DNA of 64,000 nt from Methylobacterium radiodurans (lineage in GTDB: Bacteria; Pseudomonadota; Alphaproteobacteria; Rhizobiales; Beijerinckiaceae), in NCBI RefSeq assembly GCF_003173735.1, contig NZ_CP029551.1:3372001-3436000 (forward strand), written 5' to 3'. Both the position numbers and the translations under genes were made by a program. Every line of letters begins with the position of its first letter. Position 1 is the first letter of the stretch. Below, one piece after another: positions 17,139-26,515 of this stretch. The notes under the pieces are model-generated. The model made no database searches. It saw only the letters and a list, made by a program, of their open reading frames with translations, and had not been told where the DNA came from.

Positions 17139-18410
17139 ATGGCAACATTCCGGACGGATCCGGCGGGCGCGCAGTCTCCGCCCCAGGCGGGCCTGACCCG
17201 CGAGCGCCTCGTGGTCGTGGGCAACGGCATGGCCTCGCTCCGCTTCCTGGAGCGCCTGACCGAGGGCTCGCCCGGGCGCTACGACGTCACCGTGGTGGGC
17301 GCAGAGCCGGTCGCCGCCTACAACCGGGTCCTGCTCTCCTCGCTGCTCGGCGGCGAGGTGGACGAGGCGGCCTGCGCCTTCCGGGGCCTCGACTGGTACG
17401 CCGAGCACGGCATCCGCCTGATCACGGGCGCGCCCGTCACCGCCATCGACCGCGAGAACGGGCTGGCGATCGTCGGCGAGAGCCACGTCCTGCCCTTCGA
17501 CAAGCTCGTGCTGGCGGTGGGCTCGACCCCGATCCGCCTGCCGAAGCCCGGCATGGAGCTGCCGGGCGTCATCACCTTCCGCGACCTCGCCGACGTCGCG
17601 GCGATCCGCAAGGCCGCGGTGGAGCACGCCCGGGCCGTCGTGATCGGCGGAGGCCTGCTGGGACTCGAGGCCGCGGTCGGGCTCGCCCGGCTCGGCGTCG
17701 ACACCACGCTGCTGCACGTCATGGACCGCCTGATGGAGCGCCAGCTCGACCACGCGGCGGCGAACCTCGTGAAGCGCGCCATGGAGGCGCGGGGCGTGAA
17801 GGTCCTGCTCAAGGCCGACACCGCCGCGGTCGAGGGCGAGGGCCGCGTCGAGCGCCTGCGCCTCGCCGACGGCAAGGTGCTGCCGGCCGACCTCGTGGTG
17901 ATGTCGGTGGGCGTGCGCCCCTCCGTCGCGCTGGCCCGCGAGGCCGGCCTCACGGTCGCGCGCGGCATCACGGTGGACGACCGCATGACCACCTCCGACC
18001 CGCGCATCTTTGCGCTCGGGGAGTGCGCCGAGCACCGCGGCCAGATCTACGGCCTCGTCGAGCCCGCCTACGAGCAGGCCGACACGCTGGCGCGCCACCT
18101 CGCGGACGAGGCGGCGAGCTACGCGGGCACCGCGCTCTCCACCAGCCTCAAGGTCTCGGGGCTGCCGGTCTTCTCGGCGGGCGTGGTCGACACGCCGGAG
18201 AACGCCGAGGCGGTCGTGCTCTCGGATCCGGGCGCCGGCCTCTACCGCAAGCTCCTCGTCGCGGACGGCCGCCTGATCGGCGCGGTCTTCGTCGGCGACA
18301 TCGGCGAGCAGGCCCTGTGCAAGCGCCTGATCCGCACCGGAGAGCCGGTCGGCGGCGATCTCGACGACCTCATGTTCGGGCGCCCGGCGCCCGAAGCCCT
18401 CGCTGCGTGA
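17139..18410 (+). CDS. NirB-N/NasC-like NAD(P)H:FAD oxidoreductase
   Basis: 423 residues from ATG 17139 (MATFRTDPAG). It has the pyridine-nucleotide disulfide oxidoreductase fold: an FAD site VVVGNGMASLRFLERL near residue 20, an NAD(P) site VVIGGGLLGLEAAVGLARLG near 170, and a C-terminal FAD motif FALGECAEHRG. It matches the N-terminal third of NADH-nitrite reductase NirB/NasB but stops before the Bfd and siroheme domains. It therefore resembles NasC, the electron donor to NasA. First gene of the operon, behind the attenuator; the next gene starts 11 bases after its stop. Which reductase it serves is inference. Confidence 0.87.
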   Translation: MATFRTDPAGAQSPPQAGLTRERLVVVGNGMASLRFLERLTEGSPGRYDVTVVGAEPVAAYNRVLLSSLLGGEVDEAACAFRGLDWYAEHGIRLITGAPVTAIDRENGLAIVGESHVLPFDKLVLAVGSTPIRLPKPGMELPGVITFRDLADVAAIRKAAVEHARAVVIGGGLLGLEAAVGLARLGVDTTLLHVMDRLMERQLDHAAANLVKRAMEARGVKVLLKADTAAVEGEGRVERLRLADGKVLPADLVVMSVGVRPSVALAREAGLTVARGITVDDRMTTSDPRIFALGECAEHRGQIYGLVEPAYEQADTLARHLADEAASYAGTALSTSLKVSGLPVFSAGVVDTPENAEAVVLSDPGAGLYRKLLVADGRLIGAVFVGDIGEQALCKRLIRTGEPVGGDLDDLMFGRPAPEALAA

Positions 18411-18421
18411 AGGAAGCGACC

Positions 18422-20212
18422 ATGGCTGACAACTTCAACGCCGAGCAGAAGCGCTACCTCGAAGGCTTCGCCTCCGGCATCGCGGCGGCCCGGCTGACGG
18501 GCGGCCTCGCGATCGGGCAGGGGGCCGGCGCGCCCCCGGCCGAGCCCACGGGTCCCGACGCGATCCACATCAAGGCGCAGGACCGCACGATCAAGGACGG
18601 CGGCAAGCTCTGCGACCAGGAGAAGTGGAAGCGGGCCGAGAACCCCTTCGACGGGCACAACCGCCTGAAAGCCGAGGCGGCGGCCGGCAAGCAGCCCAAG
18701 CCCGAGGACAATTTCCGCTGGCGCTACCACGGCATGTTCTGGGTCGCGCCGAACCAGACCTCCTACATGTGCCGGATCCGGGTGCCGAACGGCATCCTGC
18801 AGCACTGGCAGTTCGCCGGCATCGCCGACCTCGCGGACGCGCATGGCGGCGGCTACGGCCACGTCACCACCCGCGCCGGCCTGCAGGTGCGCGAGATCAG
18901 TCCTGAGCACGCCCAGCCCTTCCTCGACGGGCTCACCGATCTCGGCCTGACCGCGCAAGGGGCGGGCGCCGACAACATCCGCAACGTCACCGGCTCGCCC
19001 GCCGCCGGCATCGACGCGCAGGAGTTGCTGGACACGCGGCCCCTCACCAAGGCCTGGCACAACTGGATCCTCAACGACCGCTCGCTCTACGGCCTGCCGC
19101 GCAAGTTCAACGTCTCGTTCGACGGCGGCGGCGTGATGCCGGCGCTGGAGGAGACGAACGACATCGGCTTCCAGGCGATCCAGGTGCTGGAGGGCGCCTC
19201 GGTCGAGCCGGGCGTGTGGATGCGCCTCGTGCTCGGCGGCATCTCGGGCCACCGGGACCTCGCGCGCGACACCGGCGTGGTGCTGCGCCCCGAGGACTGC
19301 AACCGGGTCGCCGACGCGATCATCCGGGTCTTCATCGAGAACGGCGACCGGACGAACCGCAACAAGGCCCGGATGAAGTACGTCCTCGACGCCTGGGGCT
19401 TCGAGAAGTACCTCGCCGCCGTCGAGGAGAAGCTCGGGCGCAAGCTCGACCGGGTCGCGCCGGAGCACGTCGCGCCCCGCAAGCCGACCGACCGCTTCAG
19501 CCATGTGGGCGTGCACAGCCAAGTTCAGCCCGGCCTGAACTGGGTCGGCGTGGTGCTCCCCGTCGGCAAGATGACCTCCGACCAGATGCGAGGTCTGGCC
19601 AAGATCGCGGCGGAGTGCGGCGATGGCCAGATCCGCATGACGGTCTGGCAGAACTTCATCTTCTCGGGCGTGCCGGATGCGCGTGTCGACGAGGTCGAGG
19701 CCCGGGTCCTGGCGCTCGGCCTCTCGGTGAAGGCCGCGGGCATCCGCTCGGGGCTCGTCGCCTGCACGGGCGCGCGCGGCTGCAAGTTCGCCGCCTCCGA
19801 CACCAAGGGCCACGCGATGCTCATCGCCGACCACGTCGAGGCGACCGTGACGGAGCTCGACGTGCCGGTGAACGTCCACCTCACCGGCTGCCACCACTCC
19901 TGCGCCCAGCACTACATCGGCGATATCGGCCTGATCGGCGCCAAGGTCGTCGTCTCGGAGGAGGGCGACACCGTCGAGGGCTACGACATCGTGGTCGGCG
20001 GGGGCTTCGCCGAGAACCCGAAGATCGGCACCGAGATCTGGAAGGCGGTCAAGGCGGAGGATTGCCCCTCTCGCGTCGAGGCGCTGCTGCGCGCCTATCT
20101 CGCCCGCCGCCAGGGCCCGGAGGAGAGCTTCCAGTCCTTCACCGCCCGCATCAGCGCGGAATCGCTCCGCGACGCCGCCGAGGAACAGCCCGCCCTGAAG
20201 GCCGCCGCATGA
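18422..20212 (+). CDS. nirA: Siroheme / [4Fe-4S] nitrite reductase (NirA-like)
   Basis: 596 residues from ATG 18422. It would reduce nitrite to ammonium with six electrons. It has the nitrite/sulfite reductase half-repeats with FRWRYHGMFWVAPNQ and TTRAGLQVREI. The siroheme/cluster ligands are present as C-x5-C (CTGARGC) and C-x3-C (CHHSC) near residues 445 and 490. The N-terminus (NAEQKRYLEGFASGIAAAR) is typical of the ferredoxin-type NirA group. Nitrite rather than sulfite specificity is inferred from the operon with nasA, nasT/S and siroheme synthase. Its stop overlaps the next start by four bases (ATGA), indicating translational coupling. Confidence 0.9.
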   Translation: MADNFNAEQKRYLEGFASGIAAARLTGGLAIGQGAGAPPAEPTGPDAIHIKAQDRTIKDGGKLCDQEKWKRAENPFDGHNRLKAEAAAGKQPKPEDNFRWRYHGMFWVAPNQTSYMCRIRVPNGILQHWQFAGIADLADAHGGGYGHVTTRAGLQVREISPEHAQPFLDGLTDLGLTAQGAGADNIRNVTGSPAAGIDAQELLDTRPLTKAWHNWILNDRSLYGLPRKFNVSFDGGGVMPALEETNDIGFQAIQVLEGASVEPGVWMRLVLGGISGHRDLARDTGVVLRPEDCNRVADAIIRVFIENGDRTNRNKARMKYVLDAWGFEKYLAAVEEKLGRKLDRVAPEHVAPRKPTDRFSHVGVHSQVQPGLNWVGVVLPVGKMTSDQMRGLAKIAAECGDGQIRMTVWQNFIFSGVPDARVDEVEARVLALGLSVKAAGIRSGLVACTGARGCKFAASDTKGHAMLIADHVEATVTELDVPVNVHLTGCHHSCAQHYIGDIGLIGAKVVVSEEGDTVEGYDIVVGGGFAENPKIGTEIWKAVKAEDCPSRVEALLRAYLARRQGPEESFQSFTARISAESLRDAAEEQPALKAAA

Positions 20213-21810
20213 CCCAGCATGTCTCGCCCCCCCTCGTTCTGATCCCCGAGACCGCACCCTTCGACCCGGACCAGCGCGCCTGGCTCTCCGGCTACTTCGC
20301 GGCGCTCCTCGGTCCCGCGGTGCCGGGTGCGACCGCGCTGGCGCCGGGGGAGGGCCCCGCGACGGGCCCGAAGCTCGCCGACAACGACGACGCGCCCTGG
20401 CACGATCCCTCCATGCCGCTGGCCGACCGGATGGACCTCGCCAAGGACCGTTCCGAGCCGCAGAAGCTGATGGCCGCCATGGCCCAGCAGGATTGCGGCC
20501 AGTGCGGCTACAACTGCGCCGACTACGCCAACGCACTGTTCCTGAAGAAGGAGGAGCGCCTGAACCTCTGCCAGCCCGGCGGCAAGGACACGCTCCGGAT
20601 GCTGAAGAAGCTGGAGGAGGCGTTCGGCGCAGGCGGCGGCGCGGCCCCCGCGCAGGCGGCGGACGATGCACCGAAGGCGCCCGTCGAGCTCGGGCCGCTC
20701 GGCTACTGCCGCGAGAATCCGGTCGAGGCCACCTTCCTCTCCCGCACGCGCCTCAACGCGCCGGGCGGCGAGAAGGAGACCTGGCACATCGAGATCGACC
20801 TGAAGGACACGCCGATCGAATACGTGGTCGGCGACTCGCTGGGGCTCTTCCCGGCCAACGCTCCGGCGCTGGTCGACGCGGTCATCGCCGAACTCGGCGC
20901 CCGGCCCGAGCGGATGATCGGGGGCAAGACCCTGCGCAACCGCCTGCTCACGGAGTACGCACTGGGCGCGGCGCCCGACGGGCTCTACCAGCTCCTCTCG
21001 CTCCTCACCTCGGGCGACCAGCGCAAGAAGGCACAGGCGCTGGCCTCCGGCGAGGATCCGGACGGCGACGCGCAGTATCTCGACGTGCTGGCCGCGCTCC
21101 ACAAGTTCCCGGGCGCGCGCCCCGACGCCGAGGTCTTCCTCGAGGCGCTCGACGAGTTGCAGCCGCGGCTCTACTCGATCTCGTCCTCGCCCAAGATGGA
21201 CGTCGGCAAGGTCTCGCTGACGGTCGACGCGGTGCGCTACAATCACCGCTCGCGGCTGCGCCTCGGCGTCGCCTCGACGCATCTGGGCGAGCGCCTCCCC
21301 GAGCAGACCAAGGTCCGGATCTACCTGCAGAAGGCGCACGGCTTCGCGCTGCCGGAGGATCTCTCGAAGGACGTGATCATGTGCGGCCCCGGCACCGGCA
21401 TCGCGCCGTTCCGGGCTTTTCTCCGCGAGCGCGCCGCCACCGAGGCGCCGGGCCGCAACTGGCTGTTCTACGGCCACCAGCGCCAGGCCTCGGACTTCTT
21501 CTACAAGGACGAGTTGAACGGGCTGAAGGACGCCAAGGTCCTGACCCGCCTCTCGCTCGCCTGGTCGCGCGACGGCTCGGAGAAGACCTACGTGCAGGAC
21601 CGCATGCGCGAGAACGGCGCCGAGCTGTGGAAGTGGCTGGAGGGCGGCGCCCATTTCTACGTCTGCGGCGACGCCAAGCGCATGGCCAAGGACGTCGAGC
21701 GCGCGATCATCGACGTGGCGGCCCAGCACGGCGGCAAGAACCCGGACGAAGCGGTGGCCTATCTGGCCGCGCTCAAGAAGGCCGGGCGGTATCAGGCCGA
21801 CGTGTACTGA
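20209..21810 (+). CDS. CysJ-like FAD/NADPH reductase with N-terminal 4Fe-4S domain
   Basis: 533 residues. Residues about 85-135 carry an iron-sulfur motif, C-x2-C-x4-C followed by C-x-P-G-G (DCGQCGYNC, then LCQPGG), in the style of the FeS domain of RnfB-like proteins. The remainder is a CPR/CysJ FAD-NADPH reductase: EYVVGDSLGLFPANAP, RLYSISSSPK, CGPGTGIAPFRAFLRER, YVCGDAKRMAKDVE and the C-terminal RYQADVY. No flavodoxin/FMN domain is present, so the Fe-S cluster probably replaces FMN as the outlet. Translationally coupled to nirA, it most likely passes NADPH electrons to nitrite reductase; NasA is the alternative partner. Confidence 0.85.
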   Translation: MTQHVSPPLVLIPETAPFDPDQRAWLSGYFAALLGPAVPGATALAPGEGPATGPKLADNDDAPWHDPSMPLADRMDLAKDRSEPQKLMAAMAQQDCGQCGYNCADYANALFLKKEERLNLCQPGGKDTLRMLKKLEEAFGAGGGAAPAQAADDAPKAPVELGPLGYCRENPVEATFLSRTRLNAPGGEKETWHIEIDLKDTPIEYVVGDSLGLFPANAPALVDAVIAELGARPERMIGGKTLRNRLLTEYALGAAPDGLYQLLSLLTSGDQRKKAQALASGEDPDGDAQYLDVLAALHKFPGARPDAEVFLEALDELQPRLYSISSSPKMDVGKVSLTVDAVRYNHRSRLRLGVASTHLGERLPEQTKVRIYLQKAHGFALPEDLSKDVIMCGPGTGIAPFRAFLRERAATEAPGRNWLFYGHQRQASDFFYKDELNGLKDAKVLTRLSLAWSRDGSEKTYVQDRMRENGAELWKWLEGGAHFYVCGDAKRMAKDVERAIIDVAAQHGGKNPDEAVAYLAALKKAGRYQADVY

Positions 21811-21820
21811 CCACCCCGAC

Positions 21821-21989
21821 CCTCCCCCCTCTGCGGGGGAGGGTGCCGAGCGAAGCGAGGCGGGAGAGGGGAACCCCGCTTCAGGTTCCGGCTCAACGTC
21901 GATGCCGAGCGCGGTTCTGCACCGTCGCTCCCCTCTCCCGACCCGGCCTGACGGCCGGGCCACCCTCCCCCGCAGAGGGGGGAGGGAGA
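21821..21989. repeat. Intergenic inverted-repeat element, copy 1
   Basis: Two complementary ends, CCCTCCCCC-type and GGGGGAGGG-type, flank about 120 bases containing GCGGGAGAGGGG and CCCCTCTCCCGACCC blocks. The right end, CCACCCTCCCCCGCAGAGG followed by GGGGAGGG, recurs exactly at 26438 and 61838. It lies between the CysJ-like gene and nasA. It is a REP/BIME-like dispersed repeat; it may fold when transcribed within the operon. Confidence 0.75.
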
Positions 21990-22050
21990 GCTACGGCCGG
22001 CGGCCCGACTCTTGCTGCCGACCTCCCGACGACTGCCCGAGGAAGAACCC

Positions 22051-24717
22051 ATGACCGTGCCGGTGCCGGAGCAGACGGTTCGCACCACCTGCCCCTATTG
22101 CGGGGTGGGCTGCGGGGTGCTCGCCACGCCGGACGGGCAGGGGGGTGCCGCCATCGCGGGCGATCCGGAGCACCCGGCCAATCTCGGCCGGCTCTGCTCG
22201 AAGGGCTCGGCGCTCGGCGAGACCCTGTCGCTGGAGAACCGCCTGCTCCAACCGCAGGTCGACGGGGTGCGCCAGAGCTGGGAATCGGCCCTCGGCACGG
22301 TCGCGGGCGGCCTGCGTAAGGCGGCCGAGCGGCACGGACCGGATTCGATCGCCTTCTACCTCTCGGGCCAGTTGCTCACGGAAGATTACTACGTCGCCAA
22401 CAAGCTCGCGAAGGGCTTCATCGGCACGCCCCACGTCGACACCAACTCGCGGCTCTGCATGTCGTCGGCGGTCGCCGCCCACCGCCGCGCCTTCGGCTCG
22501 GACACGGTGCCGGGCTGCTACGAGGACCTGGACGAGGCCGACCTCATCGTGCTCACCGGCTCCAACACCGCGTGGTGCCACCCGATCCTGTTCCGCCGCA
22601 TGGTCGATGCCCGCACCAAGCGCGGCACCAAGCTCGTGGTGATCGACCCGCGCAAGACGCAGACGGGCGAGGAGGCCGACCTGTTCCTCGGGATCCGGCC
22701 CGGCAGCGACACCGCCCTGTTCTCGGGCCTCCTCGTGCACCTCGCCGACACGGGCGCGCTCGATGCCCGTTTCGTGGCCGACCACACCGCGGGCTTCGAC
22801 GCGGCCCTTGACCGCGCCCGGCTGATCGCGCCGAACCGCGCCGCGGTCGCCGCCCTCACCGGCCTCTCGGAGGCCGAGATCGGCGGCTTCTACGATCTCT
22901 TCACCCGCACCGAGCGGGTGGTCACCGCCTTCTCGATGGGCGTGAACCAGTCGGCCCAGGGCACCGACAAGGCCAACGCGATCCTCAACTGCCACCTCGC
23001 CACGGGGCGGATCGGGCGGCCCGGCATGGGCCCGTTCTCGCTGACCGGCCAGCCCAACGCGATGGGCGGGCGCGAGGTCGGCGGGCTCGCCAACATGCTG
23101 GCCGCCCACATGCATTTCGCGCCGGAGGAGGTGGACCGGGTCCGCCGCTTCTGGCGCGCGCCCAACATCATCACGGGCGAGGGCATGAAGGCGGTCGCCC
23201 TGTTCGAGGCGATCCAGCGCGGCAAGATCAAGGCCCTCTGGGTAATGGGCACCAACCCGCTGGTCTCGATGCCGCGGGCCGACCTGATCCGGGAGGCGGT
23301 CAGTAAGCTCGACCTCTACGTCGTCTCCGAGGTGATGGCCGATTCCGACACAGCCCGGGCGACGGGGCGGAAGACCGTGCTGCTGCCGGCGCTCGCCTGG
23401 GGCGAGAAGGACGGCACGGTGACGAACTCGGAGCGGCGCATCTCGCGCCAGCGCCGCTTCCTCAAGGCGCCGGGCGAGGCGCGACCCGACTGGGCGGTGC
23501 TGGCCGATGTCGGGCGCCGGCTCGGCCACGGGCAGGCCTTCAGCTTCACCAGCGCGGCGGCCGTGTTCCGCCAGCATGCCGGCCTCTCGGCCTTCGAGAA
23601 CAACGGCAGCCGCGACTTCGACCTCGGCGGGCTGGCCGAGATCTCGGACGCCGCCTACGAGGTGAACCGCCCGGTGCAGTGGCCGCTGCCGAAGCGCGGC
23701 GGGACCAGGGCGAGGCTCTTCGCGGACGGGCGCTTCTACACCTTCGACGGGCGCGCCCGCTTCGTCGCCGTGCAGCCGCCGGCGCTGGCGCAACCCGTGA
23801 GCGAGGCGCGGCCGCTGGTGCTCAACACCGGCCGCATCCGCGACCACTGGCACACGATGACACGCACGGGGAAGAGCCAGCGCCTCTCGGCCCACCGCGC
23901 CGTGCCGTTCTGCGAGGTGCACCCGGACGACGCCGCCCGCTACGGCCTCGCCGACGGCGGCATCGCGGCCGTCTCGACCGAGCACGGCTCGGCGGAGCTG
24001 GAGGTGATGGTGACGCCCTCGGTCGCCCCCGGCAACCTGTTCATGCCGATGCACTGGAGCGACGCGACCGCCTCGAAGGCCCGGGTCGGCGCCCTGGTGC
24101 GCGGCGTGCCGGACCCGGTCTCCGGCCAGCCCGAGCTGAAGGCGACGCCGGCCTCGGTCGCACCGGTCGCCTACCGGGCGCGGGGCTATCTGCTCACCCG
24201 CGAGGGCGTCGCCCCGCCCGAGGGCTGGTGGTGGGCGCGCGCGGCGGTCACGGGCGGCTGGGGCCTCCTCTTCGCCGCGCAGGAGGGCTCGCGCGAGATC
24301 GCGATGCTGATGCGCGGGCTGTTCCAGGGCTACGAGCTCGCCGAGTACGCCGACCACGCCCGCGGGCGCTACCGCTGCGCCGTCTACGACGGCGAACGGC
24401 TCGTCGCCTGCCTGGCCTACGCGCCGGCCGAGCAGAAACCCGACTGGGAGGCCGCCAAGGCGCTCTTCGCCGCCGACGCGCCCGACGCCCCCGAGCGGCG
24501 CGCCCTGCTGTCGGGCCGGGCCGCCACCGCGGCGGCGGGCCCCACGGTCTGCGCCTGCCACGGGGTCGGGCTCGACGCGATCACGGCGGCGATCGCGGGG
24601 GGCGCCCACAGCGTCGAGGCGGTGGGCGCGGCCTGCCGGGCCGGCACGAATTGCGGCTCGTGCATCCCAGAGATCCGCAAGCTGCTGCCCGCGGCGCTTG
24701 CGCGCTCGGCGGCCTGA
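22051..24717 (+). CDS. nasA: Assimilatory nitrate reductase catalytic subunit
   Basis: 888 residues from ATG 22051 (GAGGAAG five bases upstream). This molybdopterin-bis-MGD enzyme reduces nitrate to nitrite in the cytosol. The N-terminus has the [4Fe-4S] motif TCPYCGVGCGVL, with a fourth Cys in GRLCSKGS. SRLCMSSAVAAH carries the probable Mo-ligand Cys. A molydopterin-binding C-terminal domain follows (LNTGRIRDHWHTMTRTGKS). A Bfd-like [2Fe-2S] domain closes the protein (VCACHGVG, then CRAGTNCGSC), as in Klebsiella-type NasA. No signal peptide is present, consistent with assimilatory function. siroheme synthase follows after 21 bases. Confidence 0.94.
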   Translation: MTVPVPEQTVRTTCPYCGVGCGVLATPDGQGGAAIAGDPEHPANLGRLCSKGSALGETLSLENRLLQPQVDGVRQSWESALGTVAGGLRKAAERHGPDSIAFYLSGQLLTEDYYVANKLAKGFIGTPHVDTNSRLCMSSAVAAHRRAFGSDTVPGCYEDLDEADLIVLTGSNTAWCHPILFRRMVDARTKRGTKLVVIDPRKTQTGEEADLFLGIRPGSDTALFSGLLVHLADTGALDARFVADHTAGFDAALDRARLIAPNRAAVAALTGLSEAEIGGFYDLFTRTERVVTAFSMGVNQSAQGTDKANAILNCHLATGRIGRPGMGPFSLTGQPNAMGGREVGGLANMLAAHMHFAPEEVDRVRRFWRAPNIITGEGMKAVALFEAIQRGKIKALWVMGTNPLVSMPRADLIREAVSKLDLYVVSEVMADSDTARATGRKTVLLPALAWGEKDGTVTNSERRISRQRRFLKAPGEARPDWAVLADVGRRLGHGQAFSFTSAAAVFRQHAGLSAFENNGSRDFDLGGLAEISDAAYEVNRPVQWPLPKRGGTRARLFADGRFYTFDGRARFVAVQPPALAQPVSEARPLVLNTGRIRDHWHTMTRTGKSQRLSAHRAVPFCEVHPDDAARYGLADGGIAAVSTEHGSAELEVMVTPSVAPGNLFMPMHWSDATASKARVGALVRGVPDPVSGQPELKATPASVAPVAYRARGYLLTREGVAPPEGWWWARAAVTGGWGLLFAAQEGSREIAMLMRGLFQGYELAEYADHARGRYRCAVYDGERLVACLAYAPAEQKPDWEAAKALFAADAPDAPERRALLSGRAATAAAGPTVCACHGVGLDAITAAIAGGAHSVEAVGAACRAGTNCGSCIPEIRKLLPAALARSAA

Positions 24718-24738
24718 CCGCACTTTGGACGGATTCCC

Positions 24739-26211
24739 ATGTCGAAGCCCATCCTCATGCGCTCTCCCCGTGAACCCCGCGAGACCAAGGCCGGCCTGGA
24801 GCCGCTCGCTGTCCTGCCCGTCTTCGTGCCGCTCCAGGGCAGGCGCGCGGTGCTGGCCGGGTCGAACGGCGGCGCGCCCTGGAAGGTGAAGCTCCTCGCC
24901 GCCGCGGGCGCCGAGGTCGATGTCTACGCGGAGGATCCCTCCGAGGAGCTGCGCGCGGTGCCGGGCGAGATCGTCTCGGGCCGGGTGACGCTGCACGCGC
25001 GGCGCTGGACGCCGGAGGATCTCTGGGGCGCCGCCTTCGCCATCGGGGCGATGGAGGACGAGCGCGACTGCGTGGCCTTCGTGGCCGCGGCGCGCGGGGC
25101 CGGCGCCATCGTCAACGCGGTCGATCGGCCGCATCTCTGCGACGTGAAGTTCGGCGCCATCGTCAACCGCTCGCCGCTCGTCGTCGGCATCTCGACCGAG
25201 GGCGCCGCCCCGGTCTTCGGCCAGACCGTGCGGGCGCGCATCGAGGCGATGCTGCCGCGGGGCTTCGCCCGCTGGGTCACCGCCGCCCGCGACTGGCGCG
25301 AGGCGGTCACCGGGCGCTTCCACGGCTTTGCCGAGCGGCGCTTCTTCTGGGAGCGCTTCACCGACCGCGCCTTCGCCGAGCCCGACCGGGCGCCGGACGC
25401 CGATGACCTCGCGGGCCTGCTCGCCCAGACCGAGGCGGCGCCGAAGGGCGGCGCGGTGACGCTCGTCGGCGCGGGGCCGGGCGACGCGGAACTGCTCACG
25501 CTGAAGGCGCTACGCGCCCTGCGCAACGCCGACGTGATCCTGTACGACGACCTCGTGGCGCCCGAGATCCTCGACTACGCCCGGCGCGAGGCCCGCACGA
25601 TGCTGGTCGGCAAGACCGGGCACGGGCCCTCCTGCCGCCAGGACGACATCAACGCGCTGATGGTGCAGCTCGCCCGCTCGGGCAAGCAGGTGGTGCGGCT
25701 GAAATCCGGCGACCCGCTGGTCTTCGGCCGGGCCGGCGAGGAGATCGAGGCATGCCGCGCCGCCGGCATCCCGGTGGCGGTGGTGCCCGGCGTCAGCGCG
25801 GCGCAGGGGGCTGCCGCCTCGCTCGGCGTCTCGCTGACCCACCGCGACGCGGCGCGGCGCCTGCAATTCGTCACCGGCCACGACCGCCGCGGCGCGCTGC
25901 CCGACGATCTGAACTGGGGCGCGCTGGCGGATCCGAGCGTCACCACCGTGGTCTACATGCCCAAGCGCACGCTCCGGGCGCTGCTGGAGCGGGCGGTGGC
26001 CGAGGGGTTGGCGCCCGCGACCCCGGCGCTCGTGGTGTTCAACGCGACGCGCCCGACCCAGGCGACGGTGCGCGGCAGCGCCGCCGACCTCGCCGACCGG
26101 ATCGAGGCGGCGGGACTGGAGGGGCCGGCGATCCTGATGGTGGGCGAAGCCCTGTCGGAGGCGCGCGGCGCGGCGCTGGTGGAGGAGGCGGTGGGGCGGG
26201 TGGCGGTCTAA
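24739..26211 (+). CDS. cysG: Siroheme synthase (precorrin-2 dehydrogenase/ferrochelatase and uroporphyrinogen-III methyltransferase)
   Basis: 490 residues. The N-terminal about 220 residues form the CysG-B/Met8-like part (GRRAVLAGSNGGAPWKVKLL nucleotide-binding motif, then GISTEGAAPVFGQTVRARIE). The C-terminal about 260 residues form the SAM-dependent methyltransferase: VTLVGAGPGDAELLTLKAL, LKSGDPLVFGRAGEEIEACR, VPGVSAAQGAAASLGVSLTHR. It makes siroheme for the nitrite reductase two genes upstream, which explains its place at the end of this operon. It is followed by a dispersed repeat. Confidence 0.94.
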   Translation: MSKPILMRSPREPRETKAGLEPLAVLPVFVPLQGRRAVLAGSNGGAPWKVKLLAAAGAEVDVYAEDPSEELRAVPGEIVSGRVTLHARRWTPEDLWGAAFAIGAMEDERDCVAFVAAARGAGAIVNAVDRPHLCDVKFGAIVNRSPLVVGISTEGAAPVFGQTVRARIEAMLPRGFARWVTAARDWREAVTGRFHGFAERRFFWERFTDRAFAEPDRAPDADDLAGLLAQTEAAPKGGAVTLVGAGPGDAELLTLKALRALRNADVILYDDLVAPEILDYARREARTMLVGKTGHGPSCRQDDINALMVQLARSGKQVVRLKSGDPLVFGRAGEEIEACRAAGIPVAVVPGVSAAQGAAASLGVSLTHRDAARRLQFVTGHDRRGALPDDLNWGALADPSVTTVVYMPKRTLRALLERAVAEGLAPATPALVVFNATRPTQATVRGSAADLADRIEAAGLEGPAILMVGEALSEARGAALVEEAVGRVAV

Positions 26212-26286
26212 CCCCGAACCTAAGACCCGCTCTGCCCGCCTGCGGAGCCATTGTCGTCACTCGGTTCAGGCGGCCGCCCCCGCGTC

Positions 26287-26467
26287 CTCCCTCTCCCCTC
26301 TGCGGGAGAGGGTGGGCCGGCCGTCGGGCCGGGTCGGGTGAGGGGAGCGACGGTGCCGGAGAGGGCGCGGCCTTCATGCAGGGCACAGTCCTATTCTGAA
26401 GCGTTCACCCCTCTCCCGACCCCTGCTGACGCAGGGGCCACCCTCCCCCGCAGAGGGGGGAGGGAAG
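26287..26467. repeat. Intergenic inverted-repeat element, copy 2
   Basis: Same element as at 21821 and 61674. The left end is CCCTCTCCCCTCTGCGGGAG, the right end is identical to copy 1, and a CTCTCCCGACCC block lies inside. It occupies most of the 304-base gap between convergent cysG and alaS. It may serve as a folded 3' end for both transcripts. Nothing else recognisable is in this gap. Confidence 0.75.
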
Positions 26468-26515
26468 ACGCGGCGGTCGCCGGCCCGGGATCTTTGACGG
26501 CGATCCGCCCCGACC

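Noticed and set aside
21991..25323. An 1110-codon minus-strand frame opposite nasA and cysG
   Set aside because: No domains and strongly biased composition; nasA and cysG carry complete motifs on the other strand.
21811..26500. Repeats at 21821 and 26287 as a CRISPR array or as ends of a composite transposon
   Set aside because: No short regular repeats or spacers, no cas or transposase genes, and the genes between them (nasA, cysG) belong functionally to the operon upstream.
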